Notes under the pieces: generated by a model
What the model was told of the DNA's origin: nothing
Databases searched by the model: none
Seen by the model: the letters and a program-made list of their open reading frames with translations, nothing else
Shown: positions 1-14,506 of the stretch, one piece after another
How positions within the stretch are numbered: position 1 is the stretch's first letter
Layout of the letters: each line of letters opens with the position of its first letter
Source of the DNA: Paludibacterium sp. B53371
GTDB lineage: Bacteria > Pseudomonadota > Gammaproteobacteria > Burkholderiales > Chromobacteriaceae
Assembly: GCF_018802765.1 (NCBI RefSeq)
Contig: NZ_CP069163.1
Coordinates: 1,798,001 to 1,862,000 of the forward strand
Reading direction: 5' to 3'
Length of the DNA stretch: 64,000 bases
Translations under genes and position numbers: made by a program

Positions 1-402
1 ATACTTGTCGTCTTCGCCGTCGAAGATCTCTTCACCGGCCGCATCCAGGGCATCCCGCAAACATTCGCGCGCTTCTTCCAGTTGCCCCTGCTCGAATAGC
101 ACCTGTCCCATGCGCAAATCGATATAGGCATTGCCCAGACCGCCCGGACAGGTCAGCGCATAGTCCAGCTCGGCCTCCGCCTCGGCAAAACGACCGGCAA
201 AGAAATGGACGTCGGCCATGGCAATCTTGATCCAGGTCGCGGCCTCCCAGGCACGCTGCGGATCGGGCAACAAGGCCCAGGCCCTGGCATACTCGTCCAG
301 CGCCAGCGCCAGTTCATCCGTTTCGGTGAAATGATCACCCTGGGTACAGTGTTGCTCGATGGCCTGGTAAACCTTGGCGTCAAGCCGAATATCCGATGAC
401 AT
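1..402 (-). CDS. TPR-like protein, C-terminus outside the window
   Basis: The reading frame is open from an ATG at 402 down to base 1 (134 codons, no stop), so the C-terminus lies outside the window. The visible part is acidic and helical, with repeated A-E-A-E-x-x-L and L-x-E-A-R-E-x-L patterns spaced like tetratricopeptide repeats (around residues 35-65, 70-90 and 100-122). TPR proteins are usually scaffolds, so no enzymatic role can be given. It lies 82 nt downstream of cobQ on the same strand and could be co-transcribed with it, but nothing in the sequence links it to cobalamin. Confidence 0.7.
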   Translation of the reverse strand, partial: MSSDIRLDAKVYQAIEQHCTQGDHFTETDELALALDEYARAWALLPDPQRAWEAATWIKIAMADVHFFAGRFAEAEAELDYALTCPGGLGNAYIDLRMGQVLFEQGQLEEARECLRDALDAAGEEIFDGEDDKY

Positions 403-484
403 GTTCATTCCTGTCTGTGCAATCTCTACAATCCCGCCATGATACGCGAGCCACCATCAAAAAGGCGCCGGACCTTGGAACGCG

Positions 485-1957
485 TCAGGCGCCCAGCCCC
501 GGCAGCACGGCACTCAGACGCACCAGATCGAGATGTGCCTCCAGCGAATCTGCCAGCCGGTCAATGTGCTGCTGGCGCAGAGCCGGGTAATCGATGACTT
601 CAGCCCTCGCCAGGCCCGCCCAATCCAGCAGGGACTGCAAAGCCTGCGGGTGATCGAACAGTCCATGCAAATACGTGGCCATGATCTGCCCGTCTTGCGA
701 CATCGCCCCGTCGCATTTGTCCGCCAGCAGCACCGCAGGCCGGTCCAGTGCCGGACCTTGCGTCACCCCCATGTGAATCTCGTAACCGGTGACCGAGGCC
801 CCGCTGCCCGCCAGTACCCCTTCCACCCGGGTCAGACATTTCTCGGCTGCCAGCGTGGTTTCCATGTCCAGCAAACCCAGCCCCGGGCAACTGCCCGGGG
901 CCCCCTCCAGCCCGAGCGGATCATGAATCTGCCCGCCGAGCATCTGATACCCGCCGCAAATGCCGATCAATTTACCGCCATAGCGCAGATGACGCCGGAT
1001 CGCCGGCGCCCAGCCATGCTGGTGCAGCCAGGCCAGATCATCGCGCACGCTCTTGCTGCCCGGCAGGATCATCAGATCGGCCGGCGGCACCGGCTGCCCC
1101 GGCCCCACCAGGGTCAGTTCAACCTGGGGATGCAGACGCAAGGGGTCAAAATCAGTGTGATTGCTGATGCGCGGATAGACCGGTGCCACCACGCGCAGGA
1201 CCGCACGCCCGGTACCGGCTTCGGCCGAGCCTTTCTGGCTGATGCTGTCCTCGGCCTCGATATGCAAGCCCATCAGATAGGGCAAGACCCCGAGCACCGG
1301 CTTGCCGGTCTTCTGCACCAGCCAGTCCAGCCCCGGCTGCAGCAGAGCGATGTCACCGCGAAAGCGATTGATGACAAACCCCACCACCCGCTGGCGCTCG
1401 CTGGGCGACAGCAATTCGAGCGTACCGACCAGATGGGCAAACACCCCGCCGCGATCAATGTCCGCCACCAGCAACACCGGGCAATCGACCGCCTCGGCAA
1501 AGCCCATATTGGCAATATCGCCCTCGCGCAGATTGATCTCTGCCGGGCTGCCGGCCCCTTCCACCACCACGCACTGATACTGTTCGGCCAGCCGGTGAAA
1601 CGACGCCAGCACCGCCTCACGGGCCTTGGGCTTGTAGGCGTGATAGGGCACGGCATCCATATTGCCGATCGAACGCCCCTGGATGATGACCTGTGATCCC
1701 ATATTGCTGTTCGGCTTGAGCAAGACCGGGTTCATATCGGTATGCGGCTCAATGCCACACGCCAGGGCCTGCACCGCCTGCGAGCGTCCGATTTCGCCGC
1801 CATCCACGGTCACGGCACTATTGAGCGCCATATTTTGCGGCTTGAATGGCGCAACGCGGACACCGCGCCGGGCCAGCAGACGGCACAGCCCGGCGGCCAG
1901 CGTACTCTTGCCGGCGTCCGAGGTGGTGCCCTGGATCATCAGGGTTTTTGCAGACAT
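485..1957 (-). CDS. cobQ: Cobyric acid synthase CobQ
   Basis: This 490-aa enzyme amidates the b, d, e and g side chains of adenosylcobyrinic acid a,c-diamide using glutamine and ATP. It has the expected two-domain layout: an N-terminal dethiobiotin-synthetase-like P-loop ([10 protein letters not shown] near residues 10-19), then a class I glutamine amidotransferase with the nucleophile Cys334 (GICGGYQ) and the YLHGLFDHP histidine near the C-terminus. The ATG at 1957 is preceded by GGAG. An in-frame upstream extension to 2068 lacks an SD and would prepend an unconserved tail. It is divergent from cbiB across a 103-bp gap that must hold promoters for both directions. Confidence 0.96.
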   Translation of the reverse strand: MSAKTLMIQGTTSDAGKSTLAAGLCRLLARRGVRVAPFKPQNMALNSAVTVDGGEIGRSQAVQALACGIEPHTDMNPVLLKPNSNMGSQVIIQGRSIGNMDAVPYHAYKPKAREAVLASFHRLAEQYQCVVVEGAGSPAEINLREGDIANMGFAEAVDCPVLLVADIDRGGVFAHLVGTLELLSPSERQRVVGFVINRFRGDIALLQPGLDWLVQKTGKPVLGVLPYLMGLHIEAEDSISQKGSAEAGTGRAVLRVVAPVYPRISNHTDFDPLRLHPQVELTLVGPGQPVPPADLMILPGSKSVRDDLAWLHQHGWAPAIRRHLRYGGKLIGICGGYQMLGGQIHDPLGLEGAPGSCPGLGLLDMETTLAAEKCLTRVEGVLAGSGASVTGYEIHMGVTQGPALDRPAVLLADKCDGAMSQDGQIMATYLHGLFDHPQALQSLLDWAGLARAEVIDYPALRQQHIDRLADSLEAHLDLVRLSAVLPGLGA

Positions 1958-2060
1958 GATTTGATCTCCGGACGCGCATTTTTCTTGCACTCGTCCTAGA
2001 ATGGCGACTTTTTCCATGACCCATTCGGGTCGCAAGAGCCGAATTATATAGGCCGACAAA

Positions 2061-2999
2061 GTGATCAACGCCAGTTTTCTTTTGCTTGCCCTGCTGCTCG
2101 ACCGCCTGCTGGCCGAACCGCGCCGCTACCATCCGCTGGTTGGATTCGGCCGCCTGACGCAAGGCGTAGAAGCCATGTTCTACCCGCGCCACCCCGACAC
2201 CGAACCGGCCTGGCGCATGCGCCTGCGCGGGCTCTGCGGCATTAGCCTGCTGTTGCTGCCCCTGACACTGCTGGCCTGGGCCCTCGCCCGTCTGCCGCTG
2301 CTGGGCAACGCCGTCGCCGTGCTGTTGCTGTACCTGGCCATTGGCGCACAAAGCCTGGCACAGCACGCCGAAGCGGTGGCCAGTGCGCTGGAGCAGCACG
2401 ATTTGCCGCTGGCACGCCAGCGGGTCGGCATGATCGTCAGCCGCCAGACCGACGAGCTGACAGAAAGCCAGATTGCGCGCGCCACGGTCGAATCCGTCCT
2501 GGAAAACGGCGGTGACGCCGTGTTTTCCGCACTGTTCTGGTTTCTGCTGGCCGGCGCTCCCGGCGTGGTGCTCTACCGGCTGGCCAACACGCTGGACGCC
2601 ATGTGGGGCTATCGCAATCAGCGCTACCAGTACTTCGGCTGGGCCGCGGCACGCTTCGATGACCTGCTGAACCTGATTCCGGCGCGACTGACCGCGCTGA
2701 CCTATGTCCTGCTGGGCAACACCCGTGTCGGCTGGCGCTGCTGGATGGCACAGGCCTCGACCTGGTACAGCCCGAATGCCGGGCCGGTCATGGCCGCCGG
2801 CGCCGGCGCCCTGAATCTCTCGCTGGGCGGCGCGGCGGTATACCACGGCAAGATCAAGGCGCGCCCCGCCCTCGGCGCCGGGCGCGAGCCAGAAATGGCC
2901 GACATCCGCCGCGCCGTCGCCCTGGTCCGGCGCGGCATGTGGGCCTGGGGACTGCTGGGACTGCTGGCCGCATTGTGCTGGGGAGGCTGGCATGCTTAA
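2061..2999 (+). CDS. cbiB: Adenosylcobinamide-phosphate synthase CbiB
   Basis: This 312-aa membrane protein attaches (R)-1-amino-2-propanol (phosphate) to adenosylcobyric acid. The N-terminus reads [24 protein letters not shown], shown here only as the family LDxLxxEPxxxHPV-type opening followed by several hydrophobic segments (around residues 50-95, 155-175 and 285-310). The TVES-ENGGDA block near residue 140 is also typical of the CbiB/CobD family. The start is a GTG at 2061 with only a weak SD. Its end overlaps the threonine-phosphate decarboxylase gene by 8 nt, which fits coupled translation of two consecutive lower-loop linker enzymes. Confidence 0.95.
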   Translation: MINASFLLLALLLDRLLAEPRRYHPLVGFGRLTQGVEAMFYPRHPDTEPAWRMRLRGLCGISLLLLPLTLLAWALARLPLLGNAVAVLLLYLAIGAQSLAQHAEAVASALEQHDLPLARQRVGMIVSRQTDELTESQIARATVESVLENGGDAVFSALFWFLLAGAPGVVLYRLANTLDAMWGYRNQRYQYFGWAAARFDDLLNLIPARLTALTYVLLGNTRVGWRCWMAQASTWYSPNAGPVMAAGAGALNLSLGGAAVYHGKIKARPALGAGREPEMADIRRAVALVRRGMWAWGLLGLLAALCWGGWHA

Positions 3000-3984
3000 G
3001 CACGGAGGGGGACTGCGCGCCGCCGCGCGACAATACGGTATCGCCCTGGAAGACTGGGTCGACCTCTCGACCGGCCTCAACCCGCATGGCTGGCCTGTTC
3101 CGGCCATCGAGGCCAGTAGCTGGCAGCGCCTGCCGGAGCTGGACGACGGTCTGGAGCAAGCCGCCAGTGACTTCTACGCGGCGCCACAACCACTGGCCGT
3201 GGCCGGCTCGCAAGCCGCCATCCAGACCCTGCCGCGCCTGCGCCCGCCCTGCCGGGTCGGCATGCTGACACTGACCTACGCAGAACACCCGTACGCCTGG
3301 CAAAAGCAGGGACACCATGTTCTGCGCCTGGCACCGGAAGACATTGATGCCGCGCTGCCGCAAGTGGACGTGCTGCAGCTGTGCACCCCCAACAATCCGA
3401 CCGGCTGGCTGCCCGAGCCGGCCCAACTGCGCGAATGGCATGCGCGCCTGCGTCAACGCGACGGCTGGCTGGTGCTGGATGAAACCTTCCTCGACGTCAC
3501 ACCGGAACGCAGCCTGCTGCCGCTGGCTGGACAGCCCGGCCTGATCATCCTGCGCTCCATCGGCAAATTCTTTGGCCTGGCCGGCGCGCGCGCCGGCTTT
3601 GTTTTTGCCTGGCCAGCGCTGATCGAGGCACTGCAGGACGAGCTCGGCCCCTGGACCCTGGCCGGCCCGGCACGCCAGGCCGTCAGAATGGCCTTGCAGG
3701 ACCGGGCCTGGCAGGCGGCCATGCGCCAGCGCCTGCCGGCCGAAAGTGACCGGCTGGCCACGCTGCTGCGCCGGCATGGCCTGGCGCCAGGCGGGTCCAC
3801 GCCGCTATTCCAGTGGGTGTGCCATCCGCAAGCGGCCATGCTGCATCGGCAATTGGCCAGCCAGGGCATCCTCACCCGCTTATTCGACGCGCCGCCAAGC
3901 CTGCGTTTCGGTCTGCCAGCGCAAGAAAGTGACTGGGCGCGACTGGATCAGGCGCTGGCCAGCTTCACCCTGGTCAAAAGCTAA
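2992..3984 (+). CDS. cobD: L-threonine-O-3-phosphate decarboxylase
   Basis: This 330-aa class I/II aminotransferase-fold PLP enzyme makes (R)-1-amino-2-propanol phosphate, the linker used by CbiB. It opens with HGG-L-AA-R-YGI and D-W-DLSTGLNPHGWP. The middle holds the CTPNNPTG motif, the LDETFLD aspartate and the PLP lysine Lys192 in RSIGKFFGLAG. These separate it from the histidinol-phosphate aminotransferases it resembles, and the context (overlapping cbiB) confirms the assignment. It is named cobD in Salmonella and cobC in Paracoccus/Pseudomonas nomenclature. A strong hairpin follows immediately. Confidence 0.95.
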   Translation: MLKHGGGLRAAARQYGIALEDWVDLSTGLNPHGWPVPAIEASSWQRLPELDDGLEQAASDFYAAPQPLAVAGSQAAIQTLPRLRPPCRVGMLTLTYAEHPYAWQKQGHHVLRLAPEDIDAALPQVDVLQLCTPNNPTGWLPEPAQLREWHARLRQRDGWLVLDETFLDVTPERSLLPLAGQPGLIILRSIGKFFGLAGARAGFVFAWPALIEALQDELGPWTLAGPARQAVRMALQDRAWQAAMRQRLPAESDRLATLLRRHGLAPGGSTPLFQWVCHPQAAMLHRQLASQGILTRLFDAPPSLRFGLPAQESDWARLDQALASFTLVKS

Positions 3985-3986
3985 CG

Positions 3987-4022
3987 CCGGCGGCACAGGC
4001 AAACGATTGCCTGTGCCGCCGG
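3987..4022 (+). terminator. 16-bp perfect hairpin after cobD
   Basis: A perfect 16-bp stem (3987-4002 with 4007-4022) closes on an ACGA tetraloop 3 nt after the cobD stop. No T-run follows, so it is an atypical terminator, a 3' mRNA stabiliser or both. It separates the cbiB-cobD pair from the riboswitch-controlled operon. Confidence 0.55.
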
Positions 4023-4114
4023 AGGATACTCCCCCCTCCTATCCCGACCTAAGTCAAACTTTGTTCATTTTTTTACCAAAGTTACCCATTCATCACGTAA
4101 TATTCGCCCTTTAC

Positions 4115-4280
4115 ATGACGGTGCCCGTGTTGCAACGGGTGAAACGGGAATGCGGTTCAATGCCGCAGCTGCCCCCGCAACTGTAAGCGAAGAGTCTGAA
4201 TCCACTGCCACCGGGCATCCGACCGGGAAGGCGATTCAAGGCGATGACGCGCGAGCCAGGAGACCGGCCGTCAGACTTGT
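4115..4280 (+). promoter_or_regulatory. Cobalamin riboswitch
   Basis: The sequence contains the AdoCbl riboswitch landmarks in order: the GTGCCCGTG / CACGGG-type P2-P3 entry near 4120-4140, the GGGAATGCGGTTCAATGCCGC region, the GCTGCCCCCGCAACTGTAAGC core near 4166-4190, and the B12 box GAGCCAGGAGACCGGCC near 4253-4269. It lies in the 455-bp gap between cobD and cobN on the same strand as the large operon. Class I cobalamin riboswitches turn genes off when coenzyme B12 is bound, so the downstream biosynthetic genes should be feedback-repressed. The outer boundaries are approximate. Confidence 0.96.
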
Positions 4281-4353
4281 CGACGTGAGCTAGAACCAGT
4301 CGGGGTGTACTGGTGGACAAGCATGCAGACCGGACCATTCTCCCCAGACTGCT

Positions 4354-4389
4354 GCCCTCGCTCTCGACGACACAACGTCATCCGAGGGC
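4354..4389 (+). promoter_or_regulatory. Hairpin covering the leader-ORF Shine-Dalgarno (candidate expression platform)
   Basis: GCCCTCG (4354-4360) pairs with CGAGGGC (4383-4389), and an inner stem GACG/CGTC (4366-4369 with 4376-4379) closes on ACACAA. The right arm contains the GAGGG that is the only good SD for the 16-codon ORF starting at 4394. No T-run follows, so translational rather than transcriptional control is the simpler reading. A switch between this stem and the aptamer is inferred, not shown. Confidence 0.4.
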
Positions 4390-4393
4390 GCCG

Positions 4394-4440
4394 ATGCACC
4401 GCTACCATTTCCTGTCCGTCCATGCTGCCGAAGGTGTGGC

Positions 4441-4444
<4 letters not shown>
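4394..4444 (+). CDS. 16-codon ORF translationally coupled to cobN
   Basis: An ATG at 4394 with a GAGGG SD six bases upstream opens a 16-aa reading frame (MHRYHFLSVHAAEGVA). Its TGA overlaps the cobN ATG as ATGA. The arrangement is the same as most later gene junctions in the operon. The peptide contains three His. It may be a leader that couples riboswitch-controlled initiation to cobN, or a chance ORF. cobN also has its own weak SD (GAAGG) inside this ORF. Confidence 0.4.
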
Positions 4445-8456
<4,012 letters not shown>

Positions 8457-8460
<4 letters not shown>

Positions 8461-10370
8461 AGCAGATTTACCCCTTTGCCGCCATCGTCGGTCAGCAGCA
8501 GCTGAAACAGGCGCTGCTGCTGTGTGCCGTCGACCCGACACTGGGTGGCGTGCTGATCCGCGGCGACAAAGGCAGCGCCAAGAGTACCGCTGCGCGCGGC
8601 CTGGCCGCCCTGTTGCCGCATATCGCCCGTACCCCGGGCTGTGGCTACAACTGTGATCCGCAACACCCGCTGGCGCACTGCCCGGTGTGCCAGGGCACCG
8701 ACCATGTGCCACAGGAAAGCCCGGCCCCCTTCGTCAACCTGCCGCTGGGCGCCACCGAAGACCGGGTGCTCGGCAGCCTGGATTTCGAAGCGGCCCTGCA
8801 GAACGGCCGTCAGGCCTTCAAGCCGGGGCTGCTGGCAGCGGCACACCGCGGCATCCTGTATATCGACGAAGTCAACCTGCTGGCCGACCACCTGGTGGAT
8901 GTGCTGCTGGATGTCGCCGCCATGGGCAGCAACACCGTCGAGCGCGAAGGCCTGTCGCTGAGTCACCCGGCCCGCATCAGCCTGATCGGCACCATGAACC
9001 CGGAAGAAGGCAATCTGCGTCCGCAGTTGCTCGATCGCTTCGGCCTGATGGTGGATGTCAGCGCAGCGAAAGATCCGGCCGAACGCACGGAGGTGGTACG
9101 CCGCCGCCTGGCCTTTGAAGCCGATCCGCTGGCCTTCGAGCAGCAATGGCAGGCCGAAAGCCGGCAACTGCAGCAGGCCATCGCCGTCGCCCGGGACCGG
9201 CTGCCCCAAACCCGCCTGTCTGACAACCTGCTCGGCTTTATCAGCCAGCTGTGCTGCGAATTTGAAGTGGCCAGCCTGCGTGCCGATATCGTGCTGTACA
9301 AGGCCTCCCGTGCGCTGGCAGCACTGGACGGGCGCGACGAAGTACGCGCGGAGGACGTGCGAGATGCCGCCTTGCTGGTCTTGCCGCACCGGCGCCGCCA
9401 CAAGCCGTTTGAGCAGACCGGCATGGATCAGGACAAGCTGGAGCAACTGACGCGCCAACAGCAGTCACCCCCACCAGCGGGACAACCTCCCGAGGGCGAG
9501 CAGACCGCCGAAAAACCGCAAGAAGACCAGAGCGGCGAATCGCCAAACGACGACCAGGACACCACGCTGATTGCCGCAGCCCCGCCACGGGAAATCGGCC
9601 ACCTGCAGGTCGACAGCCAGACACGCAGCAGCGCGGCCGGGCGACGCAGCCAGGCCGAGCACAGCCGCCACGGTCAGTATGTGCGCGCCGTGCCGGACAG
9701 CCAGCCGAGCCAACTGGCACTGGATGCCACCTTGCGTCACGCCCTGATGCGCGACGCGCAGCATTTTTCCGTCACCCGCGCCGATCTGCACCGCAAGGAA
9801 CGGGTTGGCCAGCAGGGCAACCTGATCCTGCTGGTGGTCGACGCCTCCGGCTCCATGGCAGCCGAGCAGCGCATGGCCGCGGTCAAGAGCTGCGTGCTCA
9901 GCTTGCTCTCCGATGCCTATCAGCGCCGGGATCAGGTCGGGGTGATTGCCTTCCGCGGTCGCCAGGCCGAACTGGTGCTGGCACCGACGCGCCAGGTCGA
10001 GCAGGCACACGCAGCGCTGGAAAACCTGCCGACCGGCGGACGCACCCCCCTGCCACAGGCACTGGCGCTGGCCGGCGACGTTCTGGCCCGACACAGTGAG
10101 CAGATCGCCCCGCTGCTGGTCATCCTGTCCGACGGCCGCGCCAATGTCGCGCTGAACGAAGGTCAGGATCCGTGGCGCGAGGCCCTGACCTTCGCCCGCC
10201 AACTGGCCGATGAGGGTCATGCCACGCTGGTGCTGGACACGGAAAGCGGCTTTGTGCGGCTGGGACAAGCCCGGCAACTGGCCGAGGCCCTGCAGGCCGA
10301 CTATCTGGCGCTGGACGAATTGTCCGGCGAGCACCTGACATTAACGATTCGCGAAAGGCTTGGCCGATGA
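8457..10370 (+). CDS. Fused ChlI-ChlD-type chelatase ATPase subunit
   Basis: This 637-aa protein supplies the AAA+ motor for the CobN-type chelatase. The N-terminal ChlI/BchI domain has Walker A GDKGSAKST (residues 36-44), a four-Cys cluster (Cys62, 66, 75, 78) and Walker B YIDEVNLL. An acidic Gln/Pro-rich linker (about 340-400) leads to a C-terminal von Willebrand A domain with the MIDAS motif DASGS near residue 463. Canonical aerobic pathways use separate CobS and CobT subunits, so this organism uses the Mg-chelatase-like version fused in one chain. The ATG at 8457 overlaps the cobN stop as ATGA; upstream in-frame sequence is antisense-free cobN and was not used. Confidence 0.93.
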
Positions 10371-11128
10371 AGGGCAAGGTATTTTTGATCGGCGCCGGCC
10401 CCGGCGACGTGGAACTGTTGACGCTCAAGGCGGTCCGCCGGCTGGGTCAGGCCGACCTGATCCTGATCGACGATCTGGCCAATCCGGAGGTCTTGCAGTT
10501 TGCCGCACCGAATGTGGAAGTGATTCATGTCGGCAAGCGCTGTGGTGCGCACTCCGCTGCCCAGCACGAGATCGAGGCCCTGCTGCTGCAGGCGGCGCAG
10601 GCCGGCCGGCAGGTCGCCCGGGTCAAGGGCGGCGACCCGTTCATCTTCGGGCGCGGCGGCGAAGAAATGCAGACCCTGCTGGCCGCCGGCATTGAAGTCG
10701 AGATCATCAGCGGCATCACCTCGGGCAGCGCCGTGCCGGCCACGCTCGGCATACCGCTGACCCACCGCCATTTTGTCCATGGCGTGACCTTTGTCTCGGG
10801 CCACAGCCACAAGGACGGCGACGAGCCGGACTGGGCCGTCCTGGCGCAAAGCGGCATGACGCTGGTGGTCTACATGGGATTGAACAATCTGGCCCACATC
10901 AGCCAGCGCCTGATCGCCGGCGGCATGACGGCCGACATGCCGGCCGCCGCCATTCAATACGGCACCCGCCCCGAGCAGCGCCAGGCGCTGGCGCCACTCG
11001 GCCAGCTGGCCCGCGCCGTCGAACAGCGCGGCATCGGCAGCCCGGCGCTGCTGATTATTGGTCGAACCGTCAGCCTGGCACACAGCGAATTCACAACGTC
11101 ATTGCAGCAACTCGAGGAATTGACATGA
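10367..11128 (+). CDS. cobA: Uroporphyrinogen-III C-methyltransferase
   Basis: This 253-aa SUMT makes precorrin-2 by two SAM-dependent methylations at C2 and C7, committing uroporphyrinogen III to corrinoids and siroheme. Visible motifs are the N-terminal [14 protein letters not shown], the [13 protein letters not shown] block and [19 protein letters not shown] (residue ~115-133), where the usual PGITS reads SGITS. It is the stand-alone form without CysG dehydrogenase/ferrochelatase domains. It is joined to chlID and cbiE by 4-nt overlaps. Confidence 0.95.
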   Translation: MKGKVFLIGAGPGDVELLTLKAVRRLGQADLILIDDLANPEVLQFAAPNVEVIHVGKRCGAHSAAQHEIEALLLQAAQAGRQVARVKGGDPFIFGRGGEEMQTLLAAGIEVEIISGITSGSAVPATLGIPLTHRHFVHGVTFVSGHSHKDGDEPDWAVLAQSGMTLVVYMGLNNLAHISQRLIAGGMTADMPAAAIQYGTRPEQRQALAPLGQLARAVEQRGIGSPALLIIGRTVSLAHSEFTTSLQQLEELT

Positions 11129-11835
11129 TTATCTGTATCGGCGCCGGTCCCGGCGATATTGGTTACCTGCCCCGCCGTTCCGCAGAACTGCTGGCTAACG
11201 CAGACGTCGTGGCCGGCTTCAATGCGGTCATCGACGTGGTGCGTCCGCTGATTCCGGCCAGCGCCGAAGTGGTGCAGATGGGCTACCGCGATCAGGTGGC
11301 ACAGCTGGACAAGGTCGCGGCCATGCACCATGCCGGCAAGCGCTGCGTCGTGGTGTTTATGGGTGATATCCATTTCAGCGGCTTCCAGTACCTCGAGCGA
11401 GTCGAGCGCGCCTGCGGGCACCCGGTCGAAACCATGCCGGGCATCACCTCGGCCCAGGTACTGGCCTCGCGCGCCAAGGTCTGCTTCGACGAAACCAGCT
11501 TCATCACCCTGCACCGTCGCGGCGACCTCGAACCGTTCAAGCGCCATCTGGTTCACGTGCTGCAGGACGAGCGCAACGCCATCGTGATCCCCTGCCCGTG
11601 GGACGAGGCGCGCTCCTTCATGCCCTGGCACATCGCTGCTTATCTGATTGCACAAGGCATCGACCCGACACTCAAAACCGAAGTCTGGGAAAATCTGACG
11701 CGCAATGAAGCCGAGTGGCATGGCACGCTGGCCGAATGTGCCGAACACCGCTGCTCCGACATGAGCATCATGCTGATTCGCTGCAAGACCCCGATGGCCA
11801 GCCAGATCGAACCGGCGCCGGAGGTCGTGGCATGA
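11125..11835 (+). CDS. cbiE: Cobalt-precorrin-7 C5-methyltransferase CbiE
   Basis: This 236-aa tetrapyrrole methylase opens with [19 protein letters not shown] and has the GDIHFSG and [14 protein letters not shown] motifs, then an S-F-I-T-L-H-R-R-G segment typical of CbiE rather than of the C11, C17 or C20 enzymes. In many bacteria CbiE is fused to the decarboxylating C15-methyltransferase CbiT, giving CobL. The chain here ends after the methylase fold, so only the C5 activity is encoded. No CbiT gene was found in the window. It overlaps its neighbours by 4 nt on both sides. Confidence 0.85.
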   Translation: MIICIGAGPGDIGYLPRRSAELLANADVVAGFNAVIDVVRPLIPASAEVVQMGYRDQVAQLDKVAAMHHAGKRCVVVFMGDIHFSGFQYLERVERACGHPVETMPGITSAQVLASRAKVCFDETSFITLHRRGDLEPFKRHLVHVLQDERNAIVIPCPWDEARSFMPWHIAAYLIAQGIDPTLKTEVWENLTRNEAEWHGTLAECAEHRCSDMSIMLIRCKTPMASQIEPAPEVVA

Positions 11836-13376
11836 ACCCGGCAGACGATTTTGCCGTGCTGCTGGCCGGGCACGGCAGCCGTGACCCGGACGGCATCGAC
11901 GAGTTCAACCAGCTCAGTCACCTGATGCAGCAGCGCCATCCGGCCCTGGCCCATGGCTTCCTGGAGTTTGCCGAGCCCACCATCGGCCAGGCTGCCGAAC
12001 GCCTGATTGCCCAGGGCGCACGCCGCATCGTCATGACACCGGCGGTACTGCTGGCGGCCATGCATGCCAAGAACGACCTGCCGGCCGAGCTGGCGGCATT
12101 GCAAAACACGCACCCGGAGGTCAGCTTCCAGTTTGCCGCCACCATGAATCTGCACCCTAAGCTGCTGGAGGTCTGCCGCGAGCGGATTATTCGTGCCGAA
12201 GGCGACAGTCCGGCCACCGTGGCACGGGCTGATACCTGCCTGGTGGTGGTCGGCCGCGGCACCTCGGACCCGGATGCCAATGGGGATGTGCACAAGCTGG
12301 CACGCATGCTGCAGGAAGGCATGGGCTTTGGTGCCGCCTTTGTCTGCTACTCCGGCACCGCCAGCCCGCTGGTGGCCGACGGCCTGCAAAGTGCTGCCCG
12401 GCTGGGCTGCCGCCGCCTGATCGTGCTGCCCTATTTCCTGTTTGACGGTGTGCTGGTCAAGCGCATCTACAGTGCGGCGGACGATCTGGCGCAACGCCAT
12501 GACGAGATCGAGGTATTGAAAGCCGGCTATCTCGGCGCCCATGCACTGGTCGCCGACGTGCTGCTGGAGCGGGCCGAACAGGGGCTGCGCGGCGAAGCCA
12601 ACATGAATTGCTCGCTGTGCCAGTACCGCACCCGCATTGTCGGTTTCGAGAGCAAAGTCGGCCTGCCGCAGCAGGCACACCACCTCAAGGTCCGTGCTGA
12701 TGCCGTGCTCACCGCAAGCGAGTGGCCGGCCTACCAGCCGCACCCGATCGAAGCCGAGAGCATGCGCATCATCACCGAAGGGCGTGACTGGTCAGCATTT
12801 CCGCCAGATCAGCACCTGGCGCTCAAGCGTCTGGTGCATACCACCGGCGACTTCAGCTGCGTCGACGAGATGTTCTTCTCTCCGGGCGCCGCCGACATCG
12901 GCATGCGCGCCCTGCTGCGCTGTCAGCGCATCGTCACCGACGTCACCATGGTGGAGACCGGCCTGAAACGTGCCGTACTCAAGCAGCTGGGCGTGGAAAC
13001 CTGGTGCGGTGTGCATGACGAAGAAACCCGCCTGCTGGCCGAGGCACATGGCCTGACCCGTTCGGCGGCCGGCATTCGCCGCGCCTGGCAAAAATTCGGC
13101 AACGATGTGGTGGTGGCCATCGGTGATGCGCCGACCGCCATCATGGAAGTGGTTCGCCTGGTACGCGAACAGGGCTGGCGCCCGCAGCTGGTGGTCGGTC
13201 TGCCGGTCGGCTTTGTCGGCACGCGCGAATGCAAGGACGCCCTGAAGAAGCTGATGCAGGTCCCGCGCATTACCAATAGCGGCACCCGTGGCGGCTCCCC
13301 CTGGGCCGCGACCGTGGTCAACGCCCTGATGATTGCCGGCATCGAGCATGTCTACCGGGAGAAGCAGGCGCAATGA
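11832..13376 (+). CDS. cbiX-cbiC: CbiX sirohydrochlorin cobaltochelatase fused to CbiC precorrin-8X methylmutase
   Basis: This 514-aa fusion starts at the ATGA overlap at 11832. Residues 1 to about 255 are a long-form Cbi[10 protein letters not shown] with the catalytic His near residue 14, and a second CbiX-like repeat around [17 protein letters not shown]-x2-C segment follows at Cys260/Cys263 (NCSLCQYR), as in CbiX proteins with a C-terminal cysteine motif. From about residue 300 ([12 protein letters not shown]) to the end is CbiC/CobH, with [13 protein letters not shown] carrying the conserved histidine. The methylmutase moves the C11 methyl to C12. The CbiX half would insert cobalt early, next to the CobN-type late chelatase. 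Confidence 0.92.
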   Translation: MNPADDFAVLLAGHGSRDPDGIDEFNQLSHLMQQRHPALAHGFLEFAEPTIGQAAERLIAQGARRIVMTPAVLLAAMHAKNDLPAELAALQNTHPEVSFQFAATMNLHPKLLEVCRERIIRAEGDSPATVARADTCLVVVGRGTSDPDANGDVHKLARMLQEGMGFGAAFVCYSGTASPLVADGLQSAARLGCRRLIVLPYFLFDGVLVKRIYSAADDLAQRHDEIEVLKAGYLGAHALVADVLLERAEQGLRGEANMNCSLCQYRTRIVGFESKVGLPQQAHHLKVRADAVLTASEWPAYQPHPIEAESMRIITEGRDWSAFPPDQHLALKRLVHTTGDFSCVDEMFFSPGAADIGMRALLRCQRIVTDVTMVETGLKRAVLKQLGVETWCGVHDEETRLLAEAHGLTRSAAGIRRAWQKFGNDVVVAIGDAPTAIMEVVRLVREQGWRPQLVVGLPVGFVGTRECKDALKKLMQVPRITNSGTRGGSPWAATVVNALMIAGIEHVYREKQAQ

Positions 13377-14506
13377 CCGCACGCCGCGCCTTCGACCTGA
13401 GCGTACCGGCCCCCAACGGGCTGATGCGCGGCCGCACCACCGGCAGTTGCGCCACGGCGGCCGTCAAGGCGGCCCTGCTGCAATTGCTGGATGGCCGGCT
13501 GGTGTCATCGGTCGAAATCAGCCTGCCCGATCCGGATTTCTATCTCGACGTGCCGGTGGACAAGGTCTGGCCCGTCAAGGGGGGCATGGCGCGCGCCGAA
13601 GTGATCAAGTACGCCGGGGATGACCCGGACACCACGCAGGGCGCCACCATTTTTGCCGAAGTGCGACGCAACGACAGCGGTCAGTTGCGCTATCTGGCCG
13701 CCGAGGGGGTTGGCACCGTCACGGCGCCGGGGCTGCGCATCCCGCCCGGCGAGGCAGCCATCAACCCCGTACCGAGGCAGATGATGCGGCTGGCAGTCGA
13801 TGAAGTCCTGGCCGGCCGCCCCGACCCTGGTTTCGATCTGGCCATCGGCTGTATCGACGGGGCACGCATCGCCCGGCGCACCTTCAATCCGCTGCTGGGC
13901 ATTGTCGGGGGCATTTCGATTCTCGGCACCAGCGGCATTGTCGAGCCGATGTCGCTGGCCGCATGGATCGCCTCCATTGAGGTGTATATCCGGGTGGCAC
14001 TGGGAGACAGCCCCCCGCCGGCCATTGCCCTCACACCGGGCAAGATCGGTCGCGGCTTTGCCGCCGAGACCCTGCAGCTCGCCAAACATCAGGTGGTGCA
14101 GATCGCCAATTTCATGGGCGATTCGCTCGACCATACCGAAGCCATCCTGCAAGAGCAGTCGGCACGCCTCGACACCCTGTGGGTGCTGGGCCACCCCGGC
14201 AAGCTGGCCAAGCTGCTCGACGGCAGTTGGGATACCCACTCCAGCAAGAGCCCGATGGCCATGCAGGGCGTGGCCCAGTTCGCCGCCCGCTTCGGCTTCG
14301 AACCCGAGATTGTTTTACAGATCGAGAAAGCCAATACCGTGGAAAATGTGATTCAGATTTTGCAGCCCGACCCGCGTGCACAGGCCTTCTGGCAGGCGCT
14401 GGAAGGCCATCTGGCCGGGTTGATGCATCCACGCGTCCCCAGCGTGGATCAATTGCAGGTCCGGCTGTTCAGCATGGATGGCACCCCGCTGGGAGAAGCC
14501 GCATGA
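13373..14506 (+). CDS. cbiD: Cobalt-precorrin-5B C1-methyltransferase CbiD
   Basis: This 377-aa protein has the CbiD signature near its start (RGRTTGSCATAAVKAA), then VSLPD-type and GDDPDTTQGA segments and a central GIVGGISILGTSGIVEPMS block. It methylates C1 of the ring-contracted intermediate after CbiG has opened the lactone. CbiD has no relation to the CobF protein of the aerobic pathway, so it marks the oxygen-independent branch. It overlaps both neighbours by 4 nt. Confidence 0.96.
   Translation: MTARRAFDLSVPAPNGLMRGRTTGSCATAAVKAALLQLLDGRLVSSVEISLPDPDFYLDVPVDKVWPVKGGMARAEVIKYAGDDPDTTQGATIFAEVRRNDSGQLRYLAAEGVGTVTAPGLRIPPGEAAINPVPRQMMRLAVDEVLAGRPDPGFDLAIGCIDGARIARRTFNPLLGIVGGISILGTSGIVEPMSLAAWIASIEVYIRVALGDSPPPAIALTPGKIGRGFAAETLQLAKHQVVQIANFMGDSLDHTEAILQEQSARLDTLWVLGHPGKLAKLLDGSWDTHSSKSPMAMQGVAQFAARFGFEPEIVLQIEKANTVENVIQILQPDPRAQAFWQALEGHLAGLMHPRVPSVDQLQVRLFSMDGTPLGEAA

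Noticed and set aside
533-1696. 387-codon plus-strand open frame opposite cobQ
   Set aside because: It is the antisense of a clearly conserved gene, with Gln/Arg/His-rich composition typical of a GC-skewed shadow frame.
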